From Oceanicola sp. 502str15 (GTDB taxonomy: Bacteria > Pseudomonadota > Alphaproteobacteria > Rhodobacterales > Rhodobacteraceae), in assembly GCF_024105635.1 (NCBI RefSeq), contig NZ_WYDQ01000001.1, positions 248,001 through 312,000 on the forward strand: a stretch of DNA of 64,000 nucleotides. Reading direction: 5' to 3'. Positions 54,182 to 61,918 of the stretch are shown in pieces. Position numbers and translations under genes: made by a program. The notes beneath the pieces are model-generated. The model was not told the origin of the DNA, did not search any database, and worked only from the letters and a program-made list of their open reading frames with translations. Position 1 is the first letter of the stretch, and every line of letters starts with the position of its first letter.

Positions 54182-54543
54182 ATCGCGCGGATGGCCGGGT
54201 GGCTGCGGGGGGCAACCCTCGAGGAAAGTCCGGACTCCATGAAGCGACGGTGCCGGGTAACGCCCGGGCGGGGCAACCCGACGGAAAGCGCCACAGAGAA
54301 GAGACTGCCCTGCTTGCAGGGTGATGGTGAAACGGTGGGGTAAGAGCCCACCGCGGGACGGGCAACCGGACCGGCACGGCAAGCCCCACCGGGAGCAATG
54401 CCAAATAGGAGCCTCACATGGGCCGCTTCGGCCTCGGGGCTCGGGTTGGCAGCTAGAGGGCCGGGAGCGATCCCGGCCTTAGATGAATGGCCACCCCGCC
54501 CGAAAGGGCGGACAGAATCCGGCTTACAGGCCATCCGCGCGAT
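54182..54543 (+). ncRNA. rnpB: RNase P RNA, bacterial class A
   Basis: The catalytic RNA that trims tRNA 5' ends. The conserved CR-I segment GAGGAAAGTCCGGACTCC is at 54221-54238 and CR-V ACAGAATCCGGCTTACAGG at 54512-54530. P1 is a 15-bp helix pairing 54182-54196 with 54529-54543. Inner stems such as GCCGGGTAACGCCCGGC-like P3/P4 surroundings and GGTGGGGTAAGAGCCCACC are evident. A T-rich stretch (54543-54549) follows P1 directly, so P1 may serve as the terminator hairpin. Confidence 0.95.
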
Positions 54544-54571
54544 TATTTTTGCCGATCCCCGCCGGGGGAGG

Positions 54572-54599
54572 TTGACTCGGCCCCCCGCCCGGGTAAAAG
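54572..54599 (+). promoter_or_regulatory. Probable promoter of rpmG
   Basis: TTGACT (54572-54577), 16 bases, TAAAAG (54594-54599), about 65 bases before the rpmG ATG. The spacer is a GC-rich self-complementary run. Confidence 0.4.
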
Positions 54600-54664
54600 G
54601 CGGGCTCCAAGATACACCTGCGGAGTGCCCCCGTGCGCGCTCCCCCCGCAAGAGGACGAAAAAG

Positions 54665-54832
54665 ATGGCCAAACCGACCACCATCAAGATCCGGCTGAAC
54701 TCCACTGCCGACACCGGCCACTTTTACGTGACCAAAAAGAACGCCCGCACCATGACCGAGAAGATGGTCGTACGCAAATACGACCCGGTCGCGCGCAAGC
54801 ACGTGGAATACAAGGAAGGCAAGATCAAGTAA
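54665..54832 (+). CDS. rpmG: 50S ribosomal protein L33
   Basis: A 55-residue basic ribosomal protein. [29 protein letters not shown] and [19 protein letters not shown] match L33 closely. It lacks the four-Cys zinc ribbon, so it is the zinc-independent type. ATG 54665 follows AGAGGACGAAAA. A clear terminator follows the stop. Confidence 0.96.
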   Translation: MAKPTTIKIRLNSTADTGHFYVTKKNARTMTEKMVVRKYDPVARKHVEYKEGKIK

Positions 54833-54860
54833 GCCCCTCCACTCCACGGAAAAGCTTAGA

Positions 54861-54897
54861 AACCGCGCGACGCCCCAAGGCTCGCGCGGTTTTTCTT
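54861..54897 (+). terminator. Rho-independent terminator of rpmG
   Basis: AACCGCGCGA (54861-54870) pairs with TCGCGCGGTT (54882-54891), followed by TTTTCTTT. It begins 29 bases after the rpmG stop. Confidence 0.9.
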
Positions 54898-54962
54898 TGA
54901 CGAACACAGCCAGCAGACCCCGCGAGCCTCCTCCCCGAACCAGGTCACAAGGAGGCCAGACC

Positions 54963-55514
54963 ATGCAGACCCATCACAGCGAAACGCCCGGACCTATTCC
55001 GCGCCCCGCCGTGCCGCCCTTTACCATTCGCGCCGCCCGCATGGGCGACGTGCAGGCGGTGGGCAAGCTGCTGGCCACCTCCTACGGAACCCTGCTGGCG
55101 CCGGACTACCCGGCAGAGGCCCTCGCCGCCGCCTTGCCCTATATCTCGCGGCCGAGGGCCTCGCTGCTCTCCTGTGGCACCTACTACCTTGCCGACACGG
55201 GCGAGGGGCTGCTTGCGGCCGGCGGCTGGACCTTTCATGCCCCCGGTGGAGGCGCGACCGGGCCGCGGCAGGTGGGGCACATCCGCCACGTGGCCACGCT
55301 TCCGGAGGCCGCGCGTCGCGGGGTGGGCCGCGCGATCATGGAGCATACGCTCTTTGATGCCCATGAGGCCGGGGTGCGGCGGATGATGTGTTACTCCACG
55401 CTGACTGCGCGCCGCTTTTATGCCGAGCTGGGGTTTGTCGAGCAGGGCGAGATCCTTGTGACGCTGACGCCGGGGCTGGAGTTTGCGGCGATCCAGATGT
55501 GTTGCGAAATGTGA
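54963..55514 (+). CDS. GNAT-family N-acetyltransferase
   Basis: A 183-residue acyltransferase. The GNAT core spans about 20-165: FTIRAARMGDVQAVGKLL at the start, then HIRHVATLPEAARRGVGRAIMEH, with the acetyl-CoA-binding R-x-x-G-x-G/A pattern, and YSTLTARRFYAELGFVEQG in the last strand. The acceptor is unknown. The long frame upstream is not used; AAGGAGG sits before ATG 54963. It is followed by the nucleotide-kinase-like gene. Confidence 0.88.
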   Translation: MQTHHSETPGPIPRPAVPPFTIRAARMGDVQAVGKLLATSYGTLLAPDYPAEALAAALPYISRPRASLLSCGTYYLADTGEGLLAAGGWTFHAPGGGATGPRQVGHIRHVATLPEAARRGVGRAIMEHTLFDAHEAGVRRMMCYSTLTARRFYAELGFVEQGEILVTLTPGLEFAAIQMCCEM

Positions 55515-55562
55515 TCTGCGCCGCACTTGCGAAGAATCGTGCTGCGTCGCAGAATTGCAGGG

Positions 55563-56159
55563 ATGGAACGGGTTATGATCGTAGGAGGGCCCGGTTCGGG
55601 CAAATCCACCCTGGCGCGGGCGCTGGGGGTGGCTACGGGTCTGCCTGTCTTCCACATGGATCACATCCATTACGGCCCGGGCTGGAAGCAGCGCGAGCCG
55701 GAAGTGAAGAGCTGGATGAGCGAGGAGGTCCATCGCAAGCCGCGCTGGATCTTCGAGGGCAACCATTCGCGGACCTATGCCCAGCGGATGGCGCGGGCCG
55801 ACATGCTGGTGTGGCTCGACCTGCCCATCGGCCTGCGGCTGTTTCGGGTGATGCGGCGGCAGGTGCAATACCTTGGCAAGTCGCGTCCCGATCTGCCGGA
55901 GGGCTGCGTGGAGCGGCTGGATCGCGGGGCGCTCGACTTCTGGCTTTGGATCTGGCGCACGCGGAACACCTCCCGTGCGCGGATTGCGGAGATGGTGGCG
56001 CATCCGCCCGCGCATCTTGCGGTGGTGCATCTGCGCTCGCGGCGCGAGGTGCGTGGCTGGTTGGAGCGTATCAGGGCAGGGGAGGCGCCTGTTCGGCAGG
56101 CGCTGGAGGAGGGGCCGCAGGGCGCGGATGGCTCCACCTCGCAGCCGGGGCCGGCGTGA
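55563..56159 (+). CDS. P-loop kinase-like protein (DNA topology modulation/FlaR type)
   Basis: A 198-residue NTPase. GGPGSGKSTLAR at residues 8-19 is Walker A; FHMDHIHYGPGWKQRE and IFEGNHSRTYAQRMARADMLVWLDLP are typical of the adenylate-kinase-related FlaR group. The role in bacteria is unclear. ATG 55563 begins the conserved part; a TTG 36 bases earlier is less likely. An Arg-rich middle and an Ala/Pro tail follow. It converges on the oxidoreductase gene at 56193. Confidence 0.82.
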   Translation: MERVMIVGGPGSGKSTLARALGVATGLPVFHMDHIHYGPGWKQREPEVKSWMSEEVHRKPRWIFEGNHSRTYAQRMARADMLVWLDLPIGLRLFRVMRRQVQYLGKSRPDLPEGCVERLDRGALDFWLWIWRTRNTSRARIAEMVAHPPAHLAVVHLRSRREVRGWLERIRAGEAPVRQALEEGPQGADGSTSQPGPA

Positions 56160-56192
56160 CGCTACCGGCCCTTCTTCGACATGCGCGTGGGG

Positions 56193-57170
56193 TCAGCCCC
56201 GCAGCAGGATCTTGCCGCTCCGTCCGGGGGTGAGCGAAGCCTTCACGGCGTCGACCGGTTCATCAAGCGAGAACTCCCCGCCCGAGGGCAGGTGAAGCGC
56301 GCCCTTGGCAGCGAGCGTGACCAGCTCGCCAATGAGGCGGGCCTTCTCGCTGCCCTCCATCTCGTTCATCACGCGGGAGCCCCAGAACCCCTTGACCGTG
56401 AGATGTCGCGAGATCACCGAACCGGCCCGAAGCTGAAGCGGCTCGCCGGTGGCCGTGCCGAAGACAACGAGCGTGCCGTCGGTGCCCAGAAGGTCTGCGA
56501 TGTCGGCCACGATGGGGCCGCCGACACTGTCGATCGCGGCTTGGGCGCCGGTCTTGCCGAGGATGTCACGCGCCTTGGCGGTCCAATCCGGGTCGGAGGT
56601 GGTGAGCACGTTGTCGATGCCCATCTCTTCCAGCTCGGCCACCGCCTCTGCCCGGCGCACGAGGTTGAGGGTGCGGATGCCGCGCGACTTGGCCAGTTCG
56701 GCGAAGATCTTGCCGACGGTGCCGTTGGCGGCGGTTTGAACCACGAAATCGCCCTCGGACACCTTGAGATATTCCAGCAGGGCGAGGGCGCTGATCGGCA
56801 TGGCGACAAGCTGCGCCCCGGCCGCGTCGGGGATGGCATCGGGCAGGGGGACCACGGCGGCGGCAGGGGCGATGAACTGCTCGGCCCAGGCCCCGTGGAC
56901 CCCGGCGGCCACCACGCGCTTGCCAAGCAGGGCGCTGTCGACCCCCTCGCCGAGGGCTTCGATGATCCCCAGCGCCTCGGTGCCGCCGACGGCGGGCAGC
57001 TCGGGCTTGTAGCCGTAGGTGCCACGGGCGGTCCACAGATCGTGGTTGTGGATCGGGGAGAGCTTCATGGTGATCCGCACCTCGCCGGCCTTGGGCTCGG
57101 GGGTGGGGATATCGGAGGTTTGCAGCACATCGGCGGGTTCGCCAAAGCGGGTGTAGGTGATGGCTTTCAT
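56193..57170 (-). CDS. Quinone-oxidoreductase-like medium-chain reductase
   Basis: A 325-residue MDR-family reductase. The GroES-like part is residues 1-125 (SPIHNHDLWTARGTYG), and the Rossmann part has the NADPH loop AANGTVGKIFAEL near residue 155. The catalytic-zinc Cys/His set is absent, so it is of the zinc-independent Qor/enoyl-reductase type. It follows the TetR gene by 67 bases on the same strand; a NemR-like operator upstream suggests induction by quinones or electrophiles. Confidence 0.88.
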   Translation of the reverse strand: MKAITYTRFGEPADVLQTSDIPTPEPKAGEVRITMKLSPIHNHDLWTARGTYGYKPELPAVGGTEALGIIEALGEGVDSALLGKRVVAAGVHGAWAEQFIAPAAAVVPLPDAIPDAAGAQLVAMPISALALLEYLKVSEGDFVVQTAANGTVGKIFAELAKSRGIRTLNLVRRAEAVAELEEMGIDNVLTTSDPDWTAKARDILGKTGAQAAIDSVGGPIVADIADLLGTDGTLVVFGTATGEPLQLRAGSVISRHLTVKGFWGSRVMNEMEGSEKARLIGELVTLAAKGALHLPSGGEFSLDEPVDAVKASLTPGRSGKILLRG

Positions 57171-57237
57171 GGGGAAGTCCTTTCTGTCTTGCGCACCCAA
57201 CGGATGCGCAGTCTTTCGGTTTCTGCTGTGGTGCGGC

Positions 57238-57825
57238 TCAGGTAAAAAACCGCGCGCGGGTGTCTTCCATCGCCTGTTCAAGCGGGGTGCGGCTGCGGGA
57301 GAGCTTGGCGTGGATCGCCGCGCCCAGCCATTGGGCATAGAGCATGGCGCCGCTGCGCTCGGGATCGGGGTGCGAGGCGAGGGAGCCATCGGTGGCGCCC
57401 TCGCGCAGCAGGAGGGCAAGGCGGGCGCAGACCTGCGCCACGCCCGCATCGAGGATCTGGCGCATGTCTTCGGAGAGGTCTGCAATCTCGGCGGCGAGCT
57501 TCACCACGAGGCAGCGGTCGGCCATGGTGGCGGCTTCGGTGCCAAGCGCGGCGTTGAAGTAGCGGGCCATCCGCGCCGCGGCGGGCTCGGGGAGGGCGAT
57601 CAGCCCGTCGAGGGCTGCGAGGTATTCTTGCACGTAGCCATCCAGCAAGGCGCAGCCGAAGGCCTCCTTGGAGGGGAAGTAGTAGTAGAAGGAGCCCTTG
57701 GGCACACCTGCGGCGGCGAGGATGTCTTTCAGCCCGACACCGCCGAAGCCACGCGCCAGCACGAGGGCGCGGCCTGTGGCGAGGATGCGGGCGCGGGTCT
57801 GGTCGGATTTGCTTGGCTCGGTCAT
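57238..57825 (-). CDS. TetR/AcrR-family regulator, NemR/AcuR-like
   Basis: A 195-residue repressor. The helix-turn-helix is at about 9-55 (TRARILATGRALVLARGFGGVGLKDILAAAGVPKGSFYYYFPSKEAF), and the C-terminal domain is that of the TetR_C_16-type. Cys residues in DGYVQ-adjacent FGCALL, DRCLVV and QVCARL could sense electrophiles, as the Cys of NemR do. A NemR-like palindrome lies just upstream of the ATG. It most likely represses itself and the reductase gene. Confidence 0.87.
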   Translation of the reverse strand: MTEPSKSDQTRARILATGRALVLARGFGGVGLKDILAAAGVPKGSFYYYFPSKEAFGCALLDGYVQEYLAALDGLIALPEPAAARMARYFNAALGTEAATMADRCLVVKLAAEIADLSEDMRQILDAGVAQVCARLALLLREGATDGSLASHPDPERSGAMLYAQWLGAAIHAKLSRSRTPLEQAMEDTRARFFT

Positions 57826-57846
57826 GGGGGGGCATCTAGGCGCTAA

Positions 57847-57861
57847 TAGACCGGTCGTCTA
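57847..57861. promoter_or_regulatory. NemR/AcuR-like operator
   Basis: TAGAC (57847-57851), CGGTC, GTCTA (57857-57861) is an inverted repeat resembling the TAGACC-spacer-GGTCTA sites of NemR-type repressors. It lies 22 bases before the regulator start codon. Confidence 0.6.
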
Positions 57862-57891
57862 GTGCCAGGGCAAAACAAATAGCCGGGCAAG

Positions 57892-57921
57892 AAAAAACCC
57901 GCCGGTTCTCACCGGCGGGTT
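57892..57921 (-). terminator. Rho-independent terminator of the BI-1/YccA gene
   Basis: On the minus strand AACCCGCCGGT pairs with ACCGGCGGGTT around GAGA and is followed by a T-run (57897-57892). It lies 27 bases after the gene stop. Confidence 0.9.
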
Positions 57922-57947
57922 GATCTGTTTTGGCCTGTGAGGCTGGC

Positions 57948-58670
57948 TTATTCGCGGCCGCCCATCAGCGAGAGCAGGAACATGAACATGTTGATGAAGT
58001 CCAGGTAGAGGCTGAGCGCGCCCATGATGGCGGCCTTGCCGAGCCATTCCTGGTCCCCATGCGCCGCGTGGGCGATGTAGGTGTTCTTGATGTTCTGCGT
58101 GTCGTAGGCGGTGAGGCCTGCGAAGATCAGCACGCCGAGGATCGAGATGGCGAACATCATGCCCGGGCTTTGCAGCCAGATGTTGATGATCGAGGCCACC
58201 AGGATGCCGATGACACCCATGATCAGGAAGCTGCCCCAGCCCGAGATGTCCTTCTTGGTGGTGTAGCCCCAGAGGGACAGACCGGCGAAGGCGATCGCGG
58301 TGACCAGGAAGGTCTGGGCGATCGAGAAGTCGGTGTAGGCGGCGAAGATCCAGGAGATCGACAGGCCCATGACGGCGGAGAAGGCGTAGAAGAAGAGCTG
58401 CGCGGCTGCGGCAGACATCTTGTTGACCATCGCGCCGAAGGCGAAAATCATGATGAGCGGGGCAAACATCACGACCCAGCGAAGCGGGGTTGCGAAGATC
58501 TGCTGGATCATCGCGTCGTTGTTGCCGATGGCCCAGGCCACGGCCGCGGTGAGCAGAAGGCCCACGGACATGGTCCCGTAGACCTTGTTCATATGGGCTT
58601 TCAGGCCCGCATCGATCTCTGCGGAGCGGGCGCCAACGCCTACTGAGCGGATCGTTTCATACTCTGCCAT
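57948..58670 (-). CDS. Bax inhibitor-1/YccA-family membrane protein
   Basis: A 240-residue inner-membrane protein with seven hydrophobic segments after a cytoplasmic N-terminus (MAEYETIRSVGVG). NKVYGTMSVGLLLTAAVAWAIG, FYAFSAVMGLSISWIF and the FAGLTAYDTQNIKN motif are typical of the BI-1 family, some of which conduct calcium, while YccA modulates the FtsH protease. It ends LYLDFINMFMFLLSLMGGRE, also typical. The neighbours give no clue to its role. Confidence 0.93.
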   Translation of the reverse strand: MAEYETIRSVGVGARSAEIDAGLKAHMNKVYGTMSVGLLLTAAVAWAIGNNDAMIQQIFATPLRWVVMFAPLIMIFAFGAMVNKMSAAAAQLFFYAFSAVMGLSISWIFAAYTDFSIAQTFLVTAIAFAGLSLWGYTTKKDISGWGSFLIMGVIGILVASIINIWLQSPGMMFAISILGVLIFAGLTAYDTQNIKNTYIAHAAHGDQEWLGKAAIMGALSLYLDFINMFMFLLSLMGGRE

Positions 58671-58802
58671 TCATGCCTCCAATTGCACAGGTTCGCAGCT
58701 GCACACCATCGGGTGCACGGCTTTGGGACAAATATCGGCACGAACGGCCTACATTTCAAGAGGTTCTGACAGGGAAACGGGTTGTTTCGATCCAAAGTTT
58801 TC

Positions 58803-58836
58803 GAGAGCGGCGCCCTCGGGGGAAAGCGCCGCTCTC
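58803..58836 (-). terminator. Hairpin after the DUF1127 gene
   Basis: GAGAGCGGCGC (58803-58813) pairs perfectly with GCGCCGCTCTC (58826-58836). It lies 14 bases past the stop of the minus-strand gene. The following bases on that strand are only weakly T-rich, so it may stabilise the mRNA end rather than terminate. Confidence 0.55.
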
Positions 58837-58850
58837 GGGGGTTGGCGGGA

Positions 58851-59081
58851 TCAGGTCCGCCAGCCCGGGGGAACGTCCCAGAGGCGGCGGGTGGATTCGG
58901 ACCGGGCCTCTTCGGCGGAAATGCCGATATCCTTGAGCAACGTGGCGTCGAGCCGGGCGAGGGCCAGGCGCTGACGGCGCAGGGCGAGCATGCCCAGAGC
59001 GCGGGCCAGCAGGCCGCTGCGGGTGGCAGGGTGGCATCCGGACAGTGCGCCGGAGGAGAGGGGGGAGACGTGGGTGCTCAT
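58851..59081 (-). CDS. DUF1127 small protein
   Basis: A 76-residue protein. The C-terminal half (LARLDATLLKDIGISAEEARSES) is the DUF1127 motif, a short Arg-rich helix seen in many small alphaproteobacterial proteins that act on RNA turnover or phosphate and stress responses. The N-terminus to residue 35 is not conserved-looking. AAAGGAACGG precedes ATG 59081. It diverges from the LysR gene and shares with it a region holding a T-N11-A-type inverted repeat. Confidence 0.85.
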   Translation of the reverse strand: MSTHVSPLSSGALSGCHPATRSGLLARALGMLALRRQRLALARLDATLLKDIGISAEEARSESTRRLWDVPPGWRT

Positions 59082-59138
59082 GGGTCCGTTCCTTTGCTTT
59101 CTGTGAACGTTGCGGTGTGTTCGATCAGGATGGTTGAT

Positions 59139-59161
59139 ATATGCTGTAGCGGGTGGCATAT
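59139..59161. promoter_or_regulatory. LysR-type operator between DUF1127 and LysR genes
   Basis: ATATGC (59139-59144), 11 bases, GCATAT (59156-59161): perfect 6-bp arms with the N11 spacing typical of LysR-type binding sites. It lies 58 and 41 bases from the two start codons. Confidence 0.6.
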
Positions 59162-59201
59162 TTAAAACGAATAATCTTGAACGGACCCATCACGGAGATT
59201 G

Positions 59202-60167
59202 ATGATGCCCCGCAACCTTGACCTTACGGCCCTGCGCAGCTTCGTGACCGTTGCCGATTGTGCCGGCGTTACCCGCGCGGCAGGGCAGCTCAACGTGACC
59301 CAATCTGCGGTGTCGATGCAGCTCAAGCGGCTGGAAGAGGCGCTGGACGAGAAGCTGCTGGACCGGTCGCAGCGCCAGATCGCGCTGACCCCCGCGGGCG
59401 AGCAGCTTCTCAGCTATGCGCGGCGGATGCTGGCGCTGAACGACGAGGCCATCACCCGGCTGACGGCGGAAGAGTTCGAGGGCCAGATCGTGCTGGGTGT
59501 GCCCCATGATATCGTGCTCGGATACATCCCGCGCCTGCTGCAACGCTTTGCGGCCGAGTTTCCGCGGGTGCGGGTGCATCTGGTTTCGTCATTCACCCGC
59601 AGCCTGAAGGAAGACTACGGGCGCGGCGAGTGCGACATGATCGTGACCACCGAAGACGGTGTTGACGAGGGCGGGGAGACGCTGCGGGAGGTGCCGCTGA
59701 TCTGGGTGGGCGCCCCAGGCGGATGCGCGTGGCGCCGTCGCCCGCTGCCGCTCGCCTTCGAGGACAAATGCTTCTTCAAGCCCATCGTGCATCGGGCGCT
59801 GGATGAGGCCGGGGTGCCCTGGCAGATGCAGGTCAGCTCCAACTCGGCGCGCACGGTCGAGGCCACGGTGAACGCCGACCTCGCCGTTCATGCCATGCTG
59901 GAGGGGATGCACCCGGCCACCACCGAGCCGATCTGCCACGGCGGGGCGCTGCCCGAGCTGCGCTCGTTCCGCATCAACCTATATGGCGCGAACCGGATCA
60001 AGAACCCGGCGGAAGAGGCGCTGGCCGAACTGCTGCGCCGCGCTTACGCGGGCCGGCTGCCGGGGACGGGCATGAGCCCGGTGCCGGTTGGCGACAGCGG
60101 CGTGATCGGCGAAGCGATCAGCGCCGTGGCTCAACAACAACCTTACCGGTCGAGCGCCGCGTCCTGA
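59202..60167 (+). CDS. LysR-family transcriptional regulator
   Basis: A 321-residue regulator. Helix-turn-helix: residues 8-66 (LTALRSFVTVADCAGVTRAAGQLNVTQSAVSMQLKRLEE). The effector domain begins with GQIVLGVPHDIVLGYIPRLLQ. ATG 59202 and 59205 are both possible, with GGAG upstream. The last 17 codons overlap the convergent reductase gene by 50 bp. The target is probably the divergent DUF1127 gene and itself. Confidence 0.88.
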   Translation: MMPRNLDLTALRSFVTVADCAGVTRAAGQLNVTQSAVSMQLKRLEEALDEKLLDRSQRQIALTPAGEQLLSYARRMLALNDEAITRLTAEEFEGQIVLGVPHDIVLGYIPRLLQRFAAEFPRVRVHLVSSFTRSLKEDYGRGECDMIVTTEDGVDEGGETLREVPLIWVGAPGGCAWRRRPLPLAFEDKCFFKPIVHRALDEAGVPWQMQVSSNSARTVEATVNADLAVHAMLEGMHPATTEPICHGGALPELRSFRINLYGANRIKNPAEEALAELLRRAYAGRLPGTGMSPVPVGDSGVIGEAISAVAQQQPYRSSAAS

Positions 60168-61083
60168 TCAGGTCCATCGCCTCGTCGATCCCGGTCAGGG
60201 GGAGGCGGTGCGAGACATGGGGGTGCAGGCCACCCCCCTCCCAGAGCTTCAGCAGGTCCGCGAGGGAGCCGGTGAGCACCTCGGGCGCAAAGCCCATGTA
60301 GCCGCCCCAGTACAGGCCCATGACGGTAATGTTCTTGACGAGCAGGTGATTGGCCTTGATCTGGGGCACCTTGCCTCCGGCAAAGCCGATGGCCAGAAGC
60401 CGCGCCTCGGGCCGCGCGGCGCGGAAGCATTGGGTAAAGAGCGGGTCGCCCACGGTGTCATAGAGCACGTCGATGCCGCCGAGCGCCTTGAGCTGGCCGC
60501 GGATGTCTTCGCTGGTGGCGTCGATCAGGTGGGTGGCGCCGGCCTTGGCGGCGACCTCGAGCTTGTCGGCCCCGCGGGCAATGGCCACCACCTCGGCGCC
60601 GAGCCGGGCGCCGAGCTCCACCGCCGTCAGGCCGACACCGCCCGCCGCGCCGGTCACGACCAGCCGCTCCCCGGCCGTGAGCCGTGCCCGGTGCGCCAGA
60701 GCGAGGTGTGATGTCCCATAGGCGACGAGGAAGGCGGCGGCGATGTGGAAGGGCATGGCCTCGGGCAGCTTGAGGCAGCGATCTGCGGGAAAGCATCCGG
60801 CCTCGGCCAGCCCGCCGCGCCCGCCGAACACCCCGATCCGGTCTCCGGGCGCAAGGCTCTCGACTCCCTCGCCAAGCGCGGTGACGGTGCCCGCCAGCTC
60901 GATGCCGAGCGTGAAGGGGGCGGGGGGCGTGTCCTGATAGGTGCCTTCGACCATCAACAGATCGGCGAAGTTGAGCCCGCAGGCGGCGATTTCAACGGCG
61001 ACCTCTCCGGGTGCCGGGGCGGGTGTTGATACATCGACAAGTTGTGGGCGTTCGCCGGCTTGTGTGACGCGATAGGCCTTCAT
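60118..61083 (-). CDS. NADPH:quinone oxidoreductase-like protein
   Basis: A 321-residue medium-chain reductase. MKAYRVTQAGERPQLVDV, CGLNFADLLMVEGTYQ near residue 35 and the NADPH loop TGAAGGVGLTAVELG near 142 define the zinc-free Qor group. VMGLYWGGYMGF near 260 is typical of p53-inducible-quinone-oxidoreductase-like members. ATG 61083 follows GGAGGGAG. Two tandem GGACTTGCGC repeats lie 32-52 bases upstream. Confidence 0.9.
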   Translation of the reverse strand: MKAYRVTQAGERPQLVDVSTPAPAPGEVAVEIAACGLNFADLLMVEGTYQDTPPAPFTLGIELAGTVTALGEGVESLAPGDRIGVFGGRGGLAEAGCFPADRCLKLPEAMPFHIAAAFLVAYGTSHLALAHRARLTAGERLVVTGAAGGVGLTAVELGARLGAEVVAIARGADKLEVAAKAGATHLIDATSEDIRGQLKALGGIDVLYDTVGDPLFTQCFRAARPEARLLAIGFAGGKVPQIKANHLLVKNITVMGLYWGGYMGFAPEVLTGSLADLLKLWEGGGLHPHVSHRLPLTGIDEAMDLIRTRRSTGKVVVEPRR

Positions 61084-61097
61084 CAATGCTCCCTCCG

Positions 61098-61225
61098 ATT
61101 GCGCACCTTGAGTAGGACTTGCGCTGGACTTGCGCAATCCTGTGGATATTAGCGTTTTGCAATTGCATTTTGCGATGGTTTGCTTAGTGAACTATATGCA
61201 ACCGCAAATTGCATCGCGTAAAGCA
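61098..61225. promoter_or_regulatory. Cluster of TTGC/GCAA repeats in the control region of the reductase and XRE genes
   Basis: GGACTTGCGC occurs at 61115-61124 and again 11 bases later at 61126-61135. TTTTGCAATTGCATTTTGCG (61155-61174) and, further on, GCAACCGCAAATTGCATCGCG-like bases (near 61198-61218) continue the pattern. The 11-base period places the first two copies on one face of the helix, as for a cooperative repressor or activator. Confidence 0.5.
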
Positions 61226-61411
61226 GGTAAACTTGCCGGAGAGGGCGGATTGTGCCATGGTTGCCCCGCCGGAATGGATTTATAACCCCCTGTTTTCTAA
61301 GCACATGATAAAAAATCCGACGGCTTGGTAAAGAATTCCATACCACGCCGCGCATTTGGCACGGAAGTTGCTACTTAGGTCTTAAAGAAGAAGAAATTCA
61401 AGGAGACGTTT

Positions 61412-61801
61412 ATGAAACATCCGGTCGACATTCATGTGGGCAAAAGAGTCCGCCACCGCCGGTGGATGGTCGGGATGACGCAGCAACAGCTTGCCGAGAA
61501 GGTCGGCATCAAGTTTCAGCAGATCCAGAAATACGAAACCGGGATGAACCGGGTCAGCGCCTCTCGCCTCTGGGACATTTCCCATGCCCTGGATGTGCCG
61601 ATCTCGTTCTTCTTCGAAGGTCTCAGCGAGGACATGCCCCAAGTGGCCAGATCCGAAGCCGCCGACAACGGTGAGGCGGTGCCGGGCGATATCCTGGGTG
61701 ACCGCGAGGCACTGGAGCTTGTGCGCAGCTACTACGCCATCCCCGAAAGCCAGCGCCGCCGGCTTTTCGACCTTGCCCGCGTTCTGAGCGATGTGAACTG
61801 A
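61412..61801 (+). CDS. XRE-family transcriptional regulator
   Basis: A 129-residue regulator of the alphaproteobacterial type with an N-terminal helix-turn-helix (9-63: VGKRVRHRRWMVGMTQQQLAEKVGIKFQQIQKYETGMNRVSASRLWDISHALDV) and a short C-terminal helix (SYYAIPESQRRRLFDLARVL). Relatives include PraR and the Rhodobacter-Caulobacter cell-cycle and quorum regulators. ATG 61412 follows AAGGAGA. A long AT-rich upstream region (61140-61400) holds its promoter; a terminator follows the stop. Confidence 0.9.
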   Translation: MKHPVDIHVGKRVRHRRWMVGMTQQQLAEKVGIKFQQIQKYETGMNRVSASRLWDISHALDVPISFFFEGLSEDMPQVARSEAADNGEAVPGDILGDREALELVRSYYAIPESQRRRLFDLARVLSDVN

Positions 61802-61844
61802 GCCGCGCCACCACGCGGAGATGACCAGTATTGCGAGTCCGAAA

Positions 61845-61873
61845 AAAGCGCCCCGCTGCCGGGGCGCTTTTCT
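61845..61873 (+). terminator. Rho-independent terminator of the XRE gene
   Basis: AAAGCGCCCCG (61845-61855) pairs with CGGGGCGCTTT (61860-61870) around CTGC, followed by TTTC. It lies 43 bases after the stop. Confidence 0.88.
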
Positions 61874-61918
61874 CGTTTGGCGGGGTGGGGTAAGGCTGGG
61901 GCAAAGCGGGGGCGGCAG

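Noticed and set aside
61138..61355. Minus-strand frame of 68 codons upstream of the reductase
   Set aside because: AT-rich control region with operator-like repeats; no ribosome-binding site and no family resemblance.
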